NCBI RefSeq assembly: GCF_900163665.1
Contig: NZ_FUIA01000016.1
Location: 124,001 to 188,000 of the forward strand
DNA length: 64,000 nt
DNA from: Frigoribacterium sp. JB110
Lineage (GTDB): Bacteria > Actinomycetota > Actinomycetes > Actinomycetales > Microbacteriaceae
Direction: 5' to 3'
Both the position numbers and the translations under genes were made by a program. Shown in pieces: positions 17,685 through 24,929 of this stretch. Within the stretch, counting starts at the first letter, position 1. Every line of letters starts with the position of its first letter. A model generated the notes under the pieces. The model did not search any database. It saw only the letters and a list, made by a program, of their open reading frames with translations, and was not told the DNA's origin.

Positions 17685-18458
17685 TCAGCGGCGACTGCCC
17701 AGGGTCTGGCTGAGAAGCCGGGACTCTCGAAGCAGCAGTTCGAGAACTTCGGTCCGGGTGCTCTCGCGGAGACGGATGCTGGGGATTGACACGCTCATCG
17801 CGGCGAGCGGTTCGCTGCCCGGTCCGAAGATGGGAACAGCTACGCAGAACACTCCCTCGGTGTACTCGCCGTCGTCCACGCCGTAACCCTCACGCCTGAT
17901 GCCTTCAAGGACAGTGCGGAGCTCTTCGACCGAGCCGATAGTGCGCGGCGTGAACTGCTCGAGTTGCACGTTCGCGAATCGTCGGTCGAGCTCCTCGCCC
18001 TCGAGATATGCGAGGAGGACCTTTCCGAGGCCCGTCGCATGGGCGGGGAGTCTGCTGCCGACCTCGGAGACCAGCTGCAGGACCTGAACCGCGGTGACCT
18101 TCGCGACGTAGACGTTCTCCCGACCATCGAGGATCGAGAGCTGCACAGTTTCATTGATCTGGTCACGGATGTGCTCCATCACCGGTATCGCACGCTCGCG
18201 CAGGTCGCTTCCGGCGAAGAACGCCTGGCCGGCCTCGAGGAACCGCACGCCCAGCCGATAGGTCCGGTGGACTTCATCGAAGACGAGGTGCCCGCGTTCC
18301 GTGGTCACCTTGAGGAGGGCATGAAGGCTGCTTTTGGGCAGCTCGAGTGCGTCTCGGATCTCGGGAAAGGTCAGCCCGCGAGGATGCTCGGTGAGCAGCT
18401 CGATGAGCAGCAAAACTCGTAGCGCCGACTTCACCGTCGTCGTGCTGCGATCAGTCAT
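17685..18458 (-). CDS. IclR-family transcriptional regulator of the catabolic island
   Basis: 257 residues. N-terminal winged helix (SALRVLLLIELLTEHPRGLT, FPEIRDALELPKSSLHALLK), then the IclR effector domain (GSRLPAHATGLGKVLLAYLE, a strongly conserved stretch; GYGVDDGEYTEGVFCVAVPI). The ATG at 18458 has an AAGGTGG ribosome site 5 nt upstream; the GTG at 18467 would lie inside it. Convergent with the catabolic operon. A perfect palindrome at 18485-18500 in its own promoter and related sites at 8432 and 8578 suggest autoregulation and control of the whole island. The effector is probably a pathway sugar acid. Confidence 0.9.
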   Translation of the reverse strand: MTDRSTTTVKSALRVLLLIELLTEHPRGLTFPEIRDALELPKSSLHALLKVTTERGHLVFDEVHRTYRLGVRFLEAGQAFFAGSDLRERAIPVMEHIRDQINETVQLSILDGRENVYVAKVTAVQVLQLVSEVGSRLPAHATGLGKVLLAYLEGEELDRRFANVQLEQFTPRTIGSVEELRTVLEGIRREGYGVDDGEYTEGVFCVAVPIFGPGSEPLAAMSVSIPSIRLRESTRTEVLELLLRESRLLSQTLGSRR

Positions 18459-18484
18459 TCTTACCACCTTTCACGTGAACCTCA

Positions 18485-18500
18485 GTTCAGCATACTGAAC
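18485..18500. promoter_or_regulatory. IclR autoregulatory operator
   Basis: GTTCAGCATACTGAAC: perfect 6-bp arms around CATA, 16 bp, 27 nt upstream of the IclR start codon. Related 16-bp sites flank the lyase/transporter promoters at 8432 and 8578. Confidence 0.6.
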
Positions 18501-18525
18501 CTCAGCGCAGGCGCCACAGAGTGGA

Positions 18526-18603
18526 GCGTCGGCGTTTCCCGACGCACCGCACAACTCCAGTAGGCCGTGTGTCATCCAAAGGCTGGTTGCGTCAGCGCAA
18601 CGC
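18526..18603. repeat. 78-bp direct repeat, copy 1 (decayed element)
   Basis: Aligns over its whole length with 19172-19250 in the same orientation (about 78% identity by hand, one 1-bp gap). The best shared blocks are TCGGCGTTTCC and GTGTCATC. Probably the remains of a duplicated or inserted element. Confidence 0.6.
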
Positions 18604-19171
18604 ATTCCCGAGAAGAGATGATTTCTTGCGACGCCCGCGTGATGCCTCGACGTACGTCGCGATCTACTGAAGGACTCGGGCGACAGCTTCGTTGCATTCC
18701 ATAGGCGCGAGGGCGAAGAGCTTTCCGTAGCCACCTGTGCGGCTGGAACTGATGCCTTGGCGTGGAGCAGACCTCGCATACGAACGCGACTTGCGGGCGA
18801 CGAGGAATCTTGCGGCCGCAGATGCCTTCACCACCGCAGCCTGGCGCCGGCAACGCTTTCGACGTCTTGGGCTTTGTACTCGGGCTCCCGTCTTACGCGA
18901 GCCCGGTCGCCGAGCTCTCGATCGGCAACCGACCACTCCTGGAGCCCGGCCGTCCTGCGGCCGTTATCCGTACGAGGAATACAATGCAGTTCGGTGGACG
19001 ACGTGCGCCGTCGGGGGTTAATTGGTTTTGCCTCGTCTACTGGCCGCATCGCAGCCCCTCTCGCACGTGATCCGAGTTCGGATGATGCGAAGACGATGGA
19101 GGCGACCGGAGCCCCATCGCTCCTGTATCTGCTGCTGATGTTCCTCCCGAGAGAGCCGGTCGCCTCGCTAG
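18604..19171. other. No gene recognised between the two 78-bp repeats
   Basis: Several short open frames exist on both strands, but none has a ribosome site, conserved pattern or sensible composition. It reads as decayed DNA bracketed by the two copies of the 78-bp repeat, possibly a worn insertion element. Confidence 0.4.
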
Positions 19172-19250
19172 GCATCGGCGTTTCCTGACACACGGTGTCA
19201 CTCCAGAAGGGTCGAGTGTCATCGAAAGGCCGGTTGTGTCACGGCAACGC
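19172..19250. repeat. 78-bp direct repeat, copy 2 (decayed element)
   Basis: Same orientation as 18526-18603. Rich in TGTCA/TGACA words (for example TGACACACGGTGTCA at 19186-19200), which resemble IS-element ends, but no transposase remains. Confidence 0.6.
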
Positions 19251-19338
19251 GATTCCGACATCTGCCACGCCATTCGCCGCGTTCCGCGCAGACGACTCGC
19301 GGTCGCGGTGCGGAGGCGGAAGGAAATCGCCGCACCTC

Positions 19339-19383
19339 TTGACATCCGGATTCTTCACGATAACCTACAACCAAATGGTTGTA
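19339..19383 (+). promoter_or_regulatory. Promoter and ArsR-type operator of the ArsR/AHSA1 pair
   Basis: TTGACA 19339-19344, 16-bp spacer, TAACCT 19361-19366; transcription would start about at the ATG (19375). A perfect dyad TACAACCA-AA-TGGTTGTA (19366-19383) overlaps the end of the -10 and the start codon, ideal for autorepression by the encoded ArsR protein. Confidence 0.7.
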
Positions 19384-19722
19384 CATCATGACACGCCAAC
19401 CGAGCTGAGCGACGACGAGGTGGACCGGATGTTCCGGGCCCTCGCCGATGCGACGCGCCGCGACATCGTGCGCCGAACCCTTGCAGGTGAGGCGACCGTG
19501 TCGCAGCTCGCCGCCACCTACGACATGTCCTTCGCGGCCGTGCAGAAGCACGTCGCAGTACTCGAGGAGGCAGGCCTTGTGACGAAGAACCCCCGCGGTC
19601 GTGAGCGCATCGTGCGCGGCGAGGCCGCACGCATCCGGCAGGCGCAGCACCTGCTCGATCAGTACGAGCGGATCTGGCGCAGCCGGGTCGACAGGCTCGA
19701 CGAGCTCCTCGCCGAGTCGTAG
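19375..19722 (+). CDS. ArsR-family winged-helix repressor (AHSA1-linked)
   Basis: 115 residues. Winged helix: DDEVDRMFRALADATRRDIV, then VSQLAATYDMSFAAVQKHVA and VLEEAGLVTKNPRGRERIVR. No Cys metal-binding motif is present, so it belongs to the non-metal ArsR group that is usually paired with AHSA1/SRPBCC genes, as here. ATG 19375 is supported by the -10 just upstream (leaderless) and by the operator. It very likely represses itself and the following gene. Confidence 0.88.
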   Translation: MVVHHDTPTELSDDEVDRMFRALADATRRDIVRRTLAGEATVSQLAATYDMSFAAVQKHVAVLEEAGLVTKNPRGRERIVRGEAARIRQAQHLLDQYERIWRSRVDRLDELLAES

Positions 19723-19783
19723 CCGAATCCATCGCGCCCGCGCAGAGGTGGGCACGGAACATCACATTCAGGAAAGGCAGATC

Positions 19784-20758
19784 ATGCCCGTCACATCGAT
19801 CGAGAAGGATCTCGACGCCCTGACGATGACCATCGTTGCGGACTTCCCGGTGCCGGTCTCGCGGCTGTGGACCGCGTACGCCGACCCGCGCCAGATCGAG
19901 AAGTTCTGGGGGCCGCCGGAGTACCCCGCAACATTCACCAGGCACGACGTCGTCGCCGGCGGACGGTCGGACTATTTCATGACGGGGCCGGATGGCTCCA
20001 GTCACGGCGGCTACTGGGAGTTCCTCGACGTCGTCGAAGGCGAGTCGTTCACCGTGCGCGACGGCTTCAGCAATGACGACGGCACCCCGAACACCGACAT
20101 GCCCAGCATGGAGATGGCGTTCGCCTTCGAAGAGGCATCGCAGGGGTCGCGCCTGGTCACCGTCACCAGCTTCGGGTCGCTCGAACAGCTCGAACAGCTC
20201 ATCGCCATGGGCATGGAGGAGGGCACGCGTGAGGCCATGGGGCAGATCGACGACGTGCTCGCCGACCTCGCCTCGTTCGCGGCCGCGCGCAGCACCGAGG
20301 CGCAGGTCCTCAGTGAGACGAAGGTGCGAGTCTCCCGGATCATCCGGGGCAGCGTCGAGCAGGTCTGGCGCGCCCATCACGACGCGGAGCTCATGAAGCG
20401 CTGGCTGCTGGGCCCGGATGGTTGGGTCATGGTCACGTGCGATCTGGCCGATTCCGTCGGTGACACGTTCACGCAGGAGTGGGAGCGCGCAGGCGGCGGC
20501 GACCGCTTCGGCTTCACGGGCGAACTGCTCGAGAGCACCCCACCGCATCGCGAGGTCACCACGGAGTCGATGATCGGAATGGAGGGCGACCCGTCGATCA
20601 ACGAGCTCACGCTCACCGCAGTCGACGGCCGCACCCTGCTCGCGCTCGTGATCACCTACCCGTCGAGCGAGGTGCGCGACATCGTGCTCGGCACCGGCAT
20701 GGTCGACGGTATGGAGGCCAGCTACGCCCGACTGGAGAGGGAGCTCGTCGCGGTGTGA
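19784..20758 (+). CDS. Tandem AHSA1/SRPBCC-domain protein
   Basis: 324 residues with two START-like domains. The first is about residues 10-155 (PVSRLWTAYADPRQIEKFWG, then GGRSDYFMTGPDG). The second is about 165-320 (GSVEQVWRAHHDAELMKRWL, then VGDTFTQEWE). Single-domain members are ~150 residues, so this is an internal duplication or fusion. AHSA1-like proteins bind hydrophobic ligands or act on stress-damaged molecules; exact role unknown. The ATG at 19784 has AGGAAAGG upstream. Probably co-transcribed with the ArsR-like repressor 61 bp before it. Confidence 0.87.
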   Translation: MPVTSIEKDLDALTMTIVADFPVPVSRLWTAYADPRQIEKFWGPPEYPATFTRHDVVAGGRSDYFMTGPDGSSHGGYWEFLDVVEGESFTVRDGFSNDDGTPNTDMPSMEMAFAFEEASQGSRLVTVTSFGSLEQLEQLIAMGMEEGTREAMGQIDDVLADLASFAAARSTEAQVLSETKVRVSRIIRGSVEQVWRAHHDAELMKRWLLGPDGWVMVTCDLADSVGDTFTQEWERAGGGDRFGFTGELLESTPPHREVTTESMIGMEGDPSINELTLTAVDGRTLLALVITYPSSEVRDIVLGTGMVDGMEASYARLERELVAV

Positions 20759-20789
20759 CAGGCCCACTCCGGACGACGAAAGGAACGGA

Positions 20790-21080
20790 ATGTCGTTTCA
20801 GGCGTACCTCGACGCGGTCGAGGACAAGACGGGTCTCACGCCCCGGCAGCTCGTCGAGATCGCACAGAGCAAGGGGTTCGACGAGCCGACGGTGAAGGCC
20901 GGCGTGATCCTCGAATGGCTCAAGGCGGACTACGGGCTGGGTCGCGGGCACGGCATGGCGCTCGTGCACGTCATCAAGAAGGGGTCGACGATCGACAGCA
21001 AGCATGTCGGTTCTGAGGGCACCCATCGCGATGAGACCGACACGCTCTGGCTCGACGGCAAGGCGAACAAGCCCGTCTGA
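20790..21080 (+). CDS. DUF4287-domain protein
   Basis: 96 residues: MSFQAYLDAVEDKTGLTPRQ, VEIAQSKGF, VKAGVILEWLKADYGLGRGH and ALVHVIKKG match the DUF4287 family, often adjacent to AHSA1 genes. AAAGGAACGG precedes ATG 20790. Probably the third gene of the ArsR/AHSA1 operon; a strong terminator follows 12 nt after the stop. Function unknown. Confidence 0.87.
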   Translation: MSFQAYLDAVEDKTGLTPRQLVEIAQSKGFDEPTVKAGVILEWLKADYGLGRGHGMALVHVIKKGSTIDSKHVGSEGTHRDETDTLWLDGKANKPV

Positions 21081-21091
21081 ACCGTCAGAAG

Positions 21092-21128
21092 ACGAAGCGA
21101 CCCCGCCGGAGAGGCGGGGTCGCTTCGT
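21092..21128 (+). terminator. Intrinsic-type terminator after the ArsR/AHSA1/DUF4287 operon
   Basis: A perfect 16-bp stem beginning ACGAAGCGACCCCGCC, loop of 5 nt, 12 nt after the DUF4287 stop codon. No U-tract, as is common in actinobacteria; it may also serve the opposing microprotein gene. Confidence 0.75.
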
Positions 21129-21145
21129 GCTGTGCGCGGGGTGCG

Positions 21146-21253
21146 TCAGGCGTCTTCGCCCTCGGCCTGCGACGGGCGGTCGAACCAGTACGGGCGGCCG
21201 ATGAAGTCGAGAGCGTCGGTGTCCTCGTCGATGAGGTTGGCAGTAAGCGACAT
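21146..21253 (-). CDS. 35-residue acidic microprotein, function unknown
   Basis: Begins MSLTANLIDEDTDALDFIGR and ends in an acidic tail after PYWFDRPS. Excellent ribosome site GAAGGAGG, 5 nt before ATG 21253. About one third of residues are acidic; no signal peptide or membrane helix. The aromatic PYWFD cluster is the only distinctive element; it may be a small toxin, a regulator, or a peptide precursor, but no maturation genes adjoin it. It is flanked by the ArsR-operon terminator and the arsenate-reductase terminator. A repeated TCAAGAA site (21301-21340) lies upstream and may regulate it. Confidence 0.6.
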   Translation of the reverse strand: MSLTANLIDEDTDALDFIGRPYWFDRPSQAEGEDA

Positions 21254-21300
21254 GATGTCCTCCTTCGGTGATGAGTCCAGCTTGCGCCGCTCTGGGGCGC

Positions 21301-21340
21301 CCGGATCAAGAAAATCCGGATCAAGAAACGTGATTCTTGA
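21301..21340. promoter_or_regulatory. TCAAGAA operator-like cluster upstream of the 35-aa microprotein
   Basis: CCGGATCAAGAAA occurs twice, 15 bp apart (21301-21313, 21316-21328). The second copy forms a perfect dyad TCAAGAA-N6-TTCTTGA with 21334-21340. It lies ~50 bp upstream of the microprotein start on the minus strand, with no other gene reading from it. Confidence 0.55.
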
Positions 21341-21387
21341 CGAAAATGGAAGGAATCATGCTGTCTGCGCGCCATGCGAGCGAGAAA

Positions 21388-21423
21388 CCGCCCGCGAATC
21401 CTCCGTGCGGAGGTCGCGGGCGG
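21388..21423 (-). terminator. Terminator after the arsenate reductase gene
   Basis: Stem CCGCCCGCGA / TCGCGGGCGG enclosing an inner CTCCG/CGGAG helix, starting 18 bp beyond the arsC stop in the direction of transcription. Confidence 0.7.
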
Positions 21424-21440
21424 CTCGCTTGACAGCGTCG

Positions 21441-21845
21441 TCAGGAGGGTGTGATCTCCGAGACGAGCTTCTCGACTCGCGCGCGGATGTCGTCTCGGAT
21501 CGGGCGGACCGCGTCGATGCCCTGGCCGGCAGGGTCGGCGAGCTCCCAGTCCTCGTAGCGCTTGCCGGGGAAGATCGGGCACGCGTCTCCGCAGCCCATC
21601 GTGATCACGACGTCCGACTCGCGCACGGCGTCCGTGGTGAGCAGCTTCGGGGAGCTGTTCCGGATGTCGACACCGACCTCGTTCATCGCCTCGACGGCGA
21701 CGGGGTTGATCTGATCCTTCGGCTCGCTTCCCGCCGAGAGGACCTCGACGGCGTCTCCCGCGAGGTGCTGCAGCCATCCGGCGGCCATCTGTGATCGTCC
21801 TGCGTTGTGCACGCACACGAACAGAACGGTGGGTTTCTCGGTCAT
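21441..21845 (-). CDS. arsC: Arsenate reductase, low-MW phosphatase type
   Basis: 134 residues. Active-site loop CVHNAGRSQMAAGWL at the N-terminus (Cys-x5-Arg), then SAGSEPKDQINPVAVEAM and the resolving-cysteine region VITMGCGDACPIFPGKRYED, with DPAGQ near the end carrying the general acid. Reduces arsenate to arsenite in the cytoplasm, so that the ACR3 pump encoded nearby can expel it; in actinobacteria such enzymes use thioredoxin or mycothiol. It lies 81 bp downstream of the ArsO-like gene, in a minus-strand arm of the ars locus. Confidence 0.93.
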   Translation of the reverse strand: MTEKPTVLFVCVHNAGRSQMAAGWLQHLAGDAVEVLSAGSEPKDQINPVAVEAMNEVGVDIRNSSPKLLTTDAVRESDVVITMGCGDACPIFPGKRYEDWELADPAGQGIDAVRPIRDDIRARVEKLVSEITPS

Positions 21846-21926
21846 TTCTCTCCCTCGGTAAGGCGGAAAGCCTAGGTGGTCTCAGCGCCGTCCCGGTGAA
21901 CGGAAGGCGAATGGGCAGTGGTGGCA

Positions 21927-23216
21927 TCAGCAGCAGCCGCCTCCTGCGTCGCAGACGCCGGTGGCGGGCAGCGCGAGTTCAACGCGCCCCGCCGATTCGG
22001 CGTCGCCGGCAAGCCAGGCGACGACACTGCGCACCTGTTCGTACCCGGTGCGCAGCAGGAAGGTCGGGGCGCGGCCGTAGCTCTTCATTCCGACGATGTA
22101 GAAGCCGGTCTCGGGATGCGACAGCTCCCGATAGCCGTGCGGCTCCACGGTGCCGCACGAGTGCTCGTTGGGGTCGATCATCGGCGCAAGGCGGCGCGGC
22201 GCCTCCACGACGTCGTCGAGATCCAAGCGCAGCTCCCGAAGCATGGTCAGGTCGGGGTGGAATCCCGTGCTGGTCACCACGAGATCGGTCTCGTGCGCCT
22301 GTCCCCGCGTTCCCGACAGTCGGATGCCGCCGCCGTGCGGGGCAGCGGATGCGATCTCGAACGAGTCGACGACCTCGACCCGGCCGTCGGCCACGAGCTG
22401 CTCCAGCCGGGAACCGAGCGCGCCGCGGCCCTCGAGCTCGTCGTCCGTGGCCGTCACGCGCTTCGCCGCGCGGTTCCGGATGAGCCACGTCGCGCGGGTG
22501 TCCGGCTCCAGCTCCGCCAGGGCTGAGAGGGCGATCAGAGTGTTCGCCGCGGAGTGGCCCGCACCGACGACGGTGGTGTGTCGGCCGGCGAAGCGCGCGC
22601 GGTCACGGCCGAGCACATCGGGCAGCGCGGGCGCGACGTGCTCGGCGACTTCGTCCAACCCGATCGGGTCGAGCCCGTTGGAGCCGAGTGCGGCGGGAGT
22701 CGTCCACGTGCCGGACGCGTCGATCACGGCGCGAGCGACGGCGTCGATCGCCGTGCCGTCCGATGCGGTCACGCGCAGGACGAAGGGTGCGCGGCCGCGC
22801 CCCGCAGTGCGCGTGCGGTCCATGCCTTCGCGGGAGACCGCGGTGACATTCGCGCCGAATCGGATGTGCGGTGCGATCGCCGGATGTTCGGCGAGCGGGG
22901 TGAGGTAGTCGTCGACGAGGGCATCACCGGTGGGGGCGACGTGGTCGGGCGGCTCCTGCCATCCGACGTCCGCCAGGAGTGCGCGTGCGGCGTCGTCGAC
23001 CAGGTGCTGCCACGGGGAGAACAGCCGAGTGTGACCCCATGCCCTGACCGCAGCGGCGACGGTGTCGGCCTGCTCGAATACGCGGAACGGAATGCCGCGC
23101 TGGGCGAGGTGTGCCGCGGTGGCGAGGCCGATCGGACCACTTCCCACGACGGCGATGGGCAGTGCGTCGAGGCGCACGTCGGCCTGTACGCGCGGAGTGA
23201 GGTCGATAAGGGTCAT
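21927..23216 (-). CDS. ArsO-like FAD-dependent oxidoreductase (flavin monooxygenase family)
   Basis: 429 residues. FAD-binding PIAVVGSGPIGLATAAHLAQ at the N-terminus, NADPH site VVGAGHSAANTLIALS in the middle, and STGFHPD. The C-terminal end reads TGVCDAGGGCC: three cysteines in the last eight residues, possibly a metalloid-binding tail. Flavoproteins of this type (ArsO) sit in many actinobacterial ars operons; their reaction with arsenic is not settled. ATG 23216 is preferred (AAGGA 8 nt upstream). Divergent from arsR with an 85-bp shared promoter region. Confidence 0.85.
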   Translation of the reverse strand: MTLIDLTPRVQADVRLDALPIAVVGSGPIGLATAAHLAQRGIPFRVFEQADTVAAAVRAWGHTRLFSPWQHLVDDAARALLADVGWQEPPDHVAPTGDALVDDYLTPLAEHPAIAPHIRFGANVTAVSREGMDRTRTAGRGRAPFVLRVTASDGTAIDAVARAVIDASGTWTTPAALGSNGLDPIGLDEVAEHVAPALPDVLGRDRARFAGRHTTVVGAGHSAANTLIALSALAELEPDTRATWLIRNRAAKRVTATDDELEGRGALGSRLEQLVADGRVEVVDSFEIASAAPHGGGIRLSGTRGQAHETDLVVTSTGFHPDLTMLRELRLDLDDVVEAPRRLAPMIDPNEHSCGTVEPHGYRELSHPETGFYIVGMKSYGRAPTFLLRTGYEQVRSVVAWLAGDAESAGRVELALPATGVCDAGGGCC

Positions 23217-23301
23217 GTGTCGTTCCTTGCATCGAGGATGATCGATGAATCCATCGTGCCCCCATCTATCGAGAACTGTCAATATTTACTATCATCGATG
23301 T
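23217..23301. promoter_or_regulatory. Divergent ars promoter/operator region
   Basis: 85-bp AT-richer stretch between the ArsO-like gene and arsR. ATCGATG occurs at 23231-23237 and 23294-23300, a dyad CGATG-N4-CATCG at 23233-23246. TACTAT at 23287-23292 is a likely -10 for arsR. Probable ArsR binding sites. Confidence 0.5.
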
Positions 23302-23703
23302 ATGAGCATTGAGATTCCCGTGCTGATCGGCCGGGCAGAAGGCGCGCTTGCGGCAGGCGATGCGGCATCGGAGCAGGAACCGAGCGCGTCGGCCGTGTGC
23401 TGCGAACCCCTGGTGCGCGAGCCGCTGGGCGCGGACGAAGCAGACGACTTCGCGAAGACGATGAAGGCGCTCGCCGACCCGACCCGGCTGCGACTGCTGT
23501 CCATCGTCGCCGCGACAGCCGAGAAGGAAGCGTGCGTGTGCGACCTCACGGAGCCGGTGGGGCTCAGTCAGCCGACCGTCTCGCACCACCTGAAGATCCT
23601 CACGGACGCGGGCTTCCTCGCGCGCAGCAAGCGCGGCACCTGGGCGTACTACTCGCTCGTGCCGGGCTCGCTCGAGCGCGTCGCCGACGTGCTGAACCCG
23701 TGA
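23302..23703 (+). CDS. arsR: ArsR-family arsenic-responsive repressor
   Basis: 133 residues. Winged helix with FAKTMKALADPTRLRLLSIV and VGLSQPTVSHHLKILTDAGF. It carries a CC pair near residue 34 and CVCDL in the recognition helix region, the cysteine layout used by actinobacterial (Corynebacterium-type) ArsR to bind As(III). The loss of DNA binding on As(III) derepresses the locus. ATG 23302 fits; the next gene, the ACR3 pump, starts 49 bp downstream. Confidence 0.92.
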   Translation: MSIEIPVLIGRAEGALAAGDAASEQEPSASAVCCEPLVREPLGADEADDFAKTMKALADPTRLRLLSIVAATAEKEACVCDLTEPVGLSQPTVSHHLKILTDAGFLARSKRGTWAYYSLVPGSLERVADVLNP

Positions 23704-23752
23704 CCTGCGCGACTGTGTCGACGTCCCGCTCTCGACCGTCTGGAGAACACGC

Positions 23753-24823
23753 ATGACCGATACCGCAACCCGCCAGGTGCCGCAGCGGCTCAGCACGCTC
23801 GACCGTTGGCTGCCCGCCTGGATCGGTCTGGCGATGGTCGCCGGCCTCGCGCTGGGCAGCTTCGTGCCGGCGATGTCCGGGTGGCTCACCGCGATGGAGA
23901 TCGGCGGCATCTCGCTGCCGATCGGTCTCGGGCTGCTGGTGATGATGTACCCCGTGCTGGCGAAGGTGCGCTACGACCGCGTCGCGGCCGTGACGGGCGA
24001 CGTGAAGCTGCTGGTGTCGTCGCTCGTGCTGAACTGGCTGCTCGGCCCGGCGGTGATGTTCGCGCTGGCGTGGCTGCTCGTGCCCGACCTGCCCGAGTAC
24101 CGCACCGGCCTCATCCTGGTGGGGCTCGCTCGCTGCATCGCCATGGTCGTGATCTGGAACGACCTCGCATGCGGCGACCGCGAGGCCACCGCCGTGCTGG
24201 TGGCGATCAACTCGGTCTTCCAGGTGGTCGCGTTCGCCTTCCTCGGCTGGTTCTACCTCACGGTCCTGCCCGGATGGCTCGGCCTCGACACGCAGGGGCT
24301 CGAGGTCTCGGTGTGGCAGATCGCGCTGAACGTGCTGGTGTTCCTCGGCGTTCCGCTCATGGCGGGGTTCGCCTCTCGATTCATCGGGGAGCGCACCAAG
24401 GGGCGCGCCTGGTACGAGGGCTCCTTCCTGCCGAAGATCGGGCCGTGGGCGCTGTACGGGCTGCTGTTCACGATCGTGCTGCTGTTCGCATTGCAGGGCG
24501 AGGCGATCCTCGCCAAGCCGCTCGACGTCATCCGGATCGCCCTGCCGCTGCTGGTCTACTTCGCGGTGATGTGGTTCGCGGGGCTGCTGCTCGGGCGCGG
24601 CCTCGGCCTCGGCTACGCACGCTCGACGGCGCTGGCGTTCACCGCCGCGGGCAACAACTTCGAGCTCGCCATCGCCGTGGCGATCGGCACGTTCGGCGCC
24701 ACCAGTGGGCAGGCCCTCGCCGGGGCCGTCGGCCCGCTGATCGAGGTGCCGGTGCTGGTGGGGCTGGTGTACGTGTCGCTGTGGGCGGCGCGGGCGTGGT
24801 TCCACGAGGATCCGGTGCGGTAG
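23753..24823 (+). CDS. acr3: ACR3-family arsenite efflux permease
   Basis: 356 residues, about ten membrane helices, in the inner membrane. Typical ACR3 stretches: LPIGLGLLVMMYPVLAKVRY, then LVGLARCIAMVVIWNDLACG with the conserved functional cysteine, and ALAFTAAGNNFELAIAVAIG near the end. It extrudes arsenite produced by ArsC. Follows arsR, probably in one transcript. A 78-bp inverted repeat begins 13 bp after the stop. Confidence 0.95.
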   Translation: MTDTATRQVPQRLSTLDRWLPAWIGLAMVAGLALGSFVPAMSGWLTAMEIGGISLPIGLGLLVMMYPVLAKVRYDRVAAVTGDVKLLVSSLVLNWLLGPAVMFALAWLLVPDLPEYRTGLILVGLARCIAMVVIWNDLACGDREATAVLVAINSVFQVVAFAFLGWFYLTVLPGWLGLDTQGLEVSVWQIALNVLVFLGVPLMAGFASRFIGERTKGRAWYEGSFLPKIGPWALYGLLFTIVLLFALQGEAILAKPLDVIRIALPLLVYFAVMWFAGLLLGRGLGLGYARSTALAFTAAGNNFELAIAVAIGTFGATSGQALAGAVGPLIEVPVLVGLVYVSLWAARAWFHEDPVR

Positions 24824-24836
24824 CGAGCAGCACTCG

Positions 24837-24914
24837 GCTGCCGAGATGCGCACTTTCTCGACATCCGGGCGTCAAAGTCGGCGCATCTCGACGAGAAGTG
24901 CGCATCTCGGCAGC
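24837..24914. repeat. 78-bp hairpin repeat, copy 1
   Basis: Perfect 19-bp arms GCTGCCGAGATGCGCACTT and its complement enclose the sequence. It aligns end to end with 53663-53740 at equal length. Directly follows the ACR3 gene, so it may end its transcript. Confidence 0.75.
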
Positions 24915-24929
24915 AGGCAGGGGCGCGGG

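Noticed and set aside
18604..19171. Intact insertion sequence between the 78-bp repeats
   Set aside because: No transposase pattern in any frame and no clear terminal inverted repeats; only decayed repeats remain.
21146..21253. Lasso-peptide or other RiPP precursor
   Set aside because: GRPYWFD has an acidic residue at ring position 7, but the leader lacks the typical motif and the penultimate Thr, and no maturation genes are nearby.
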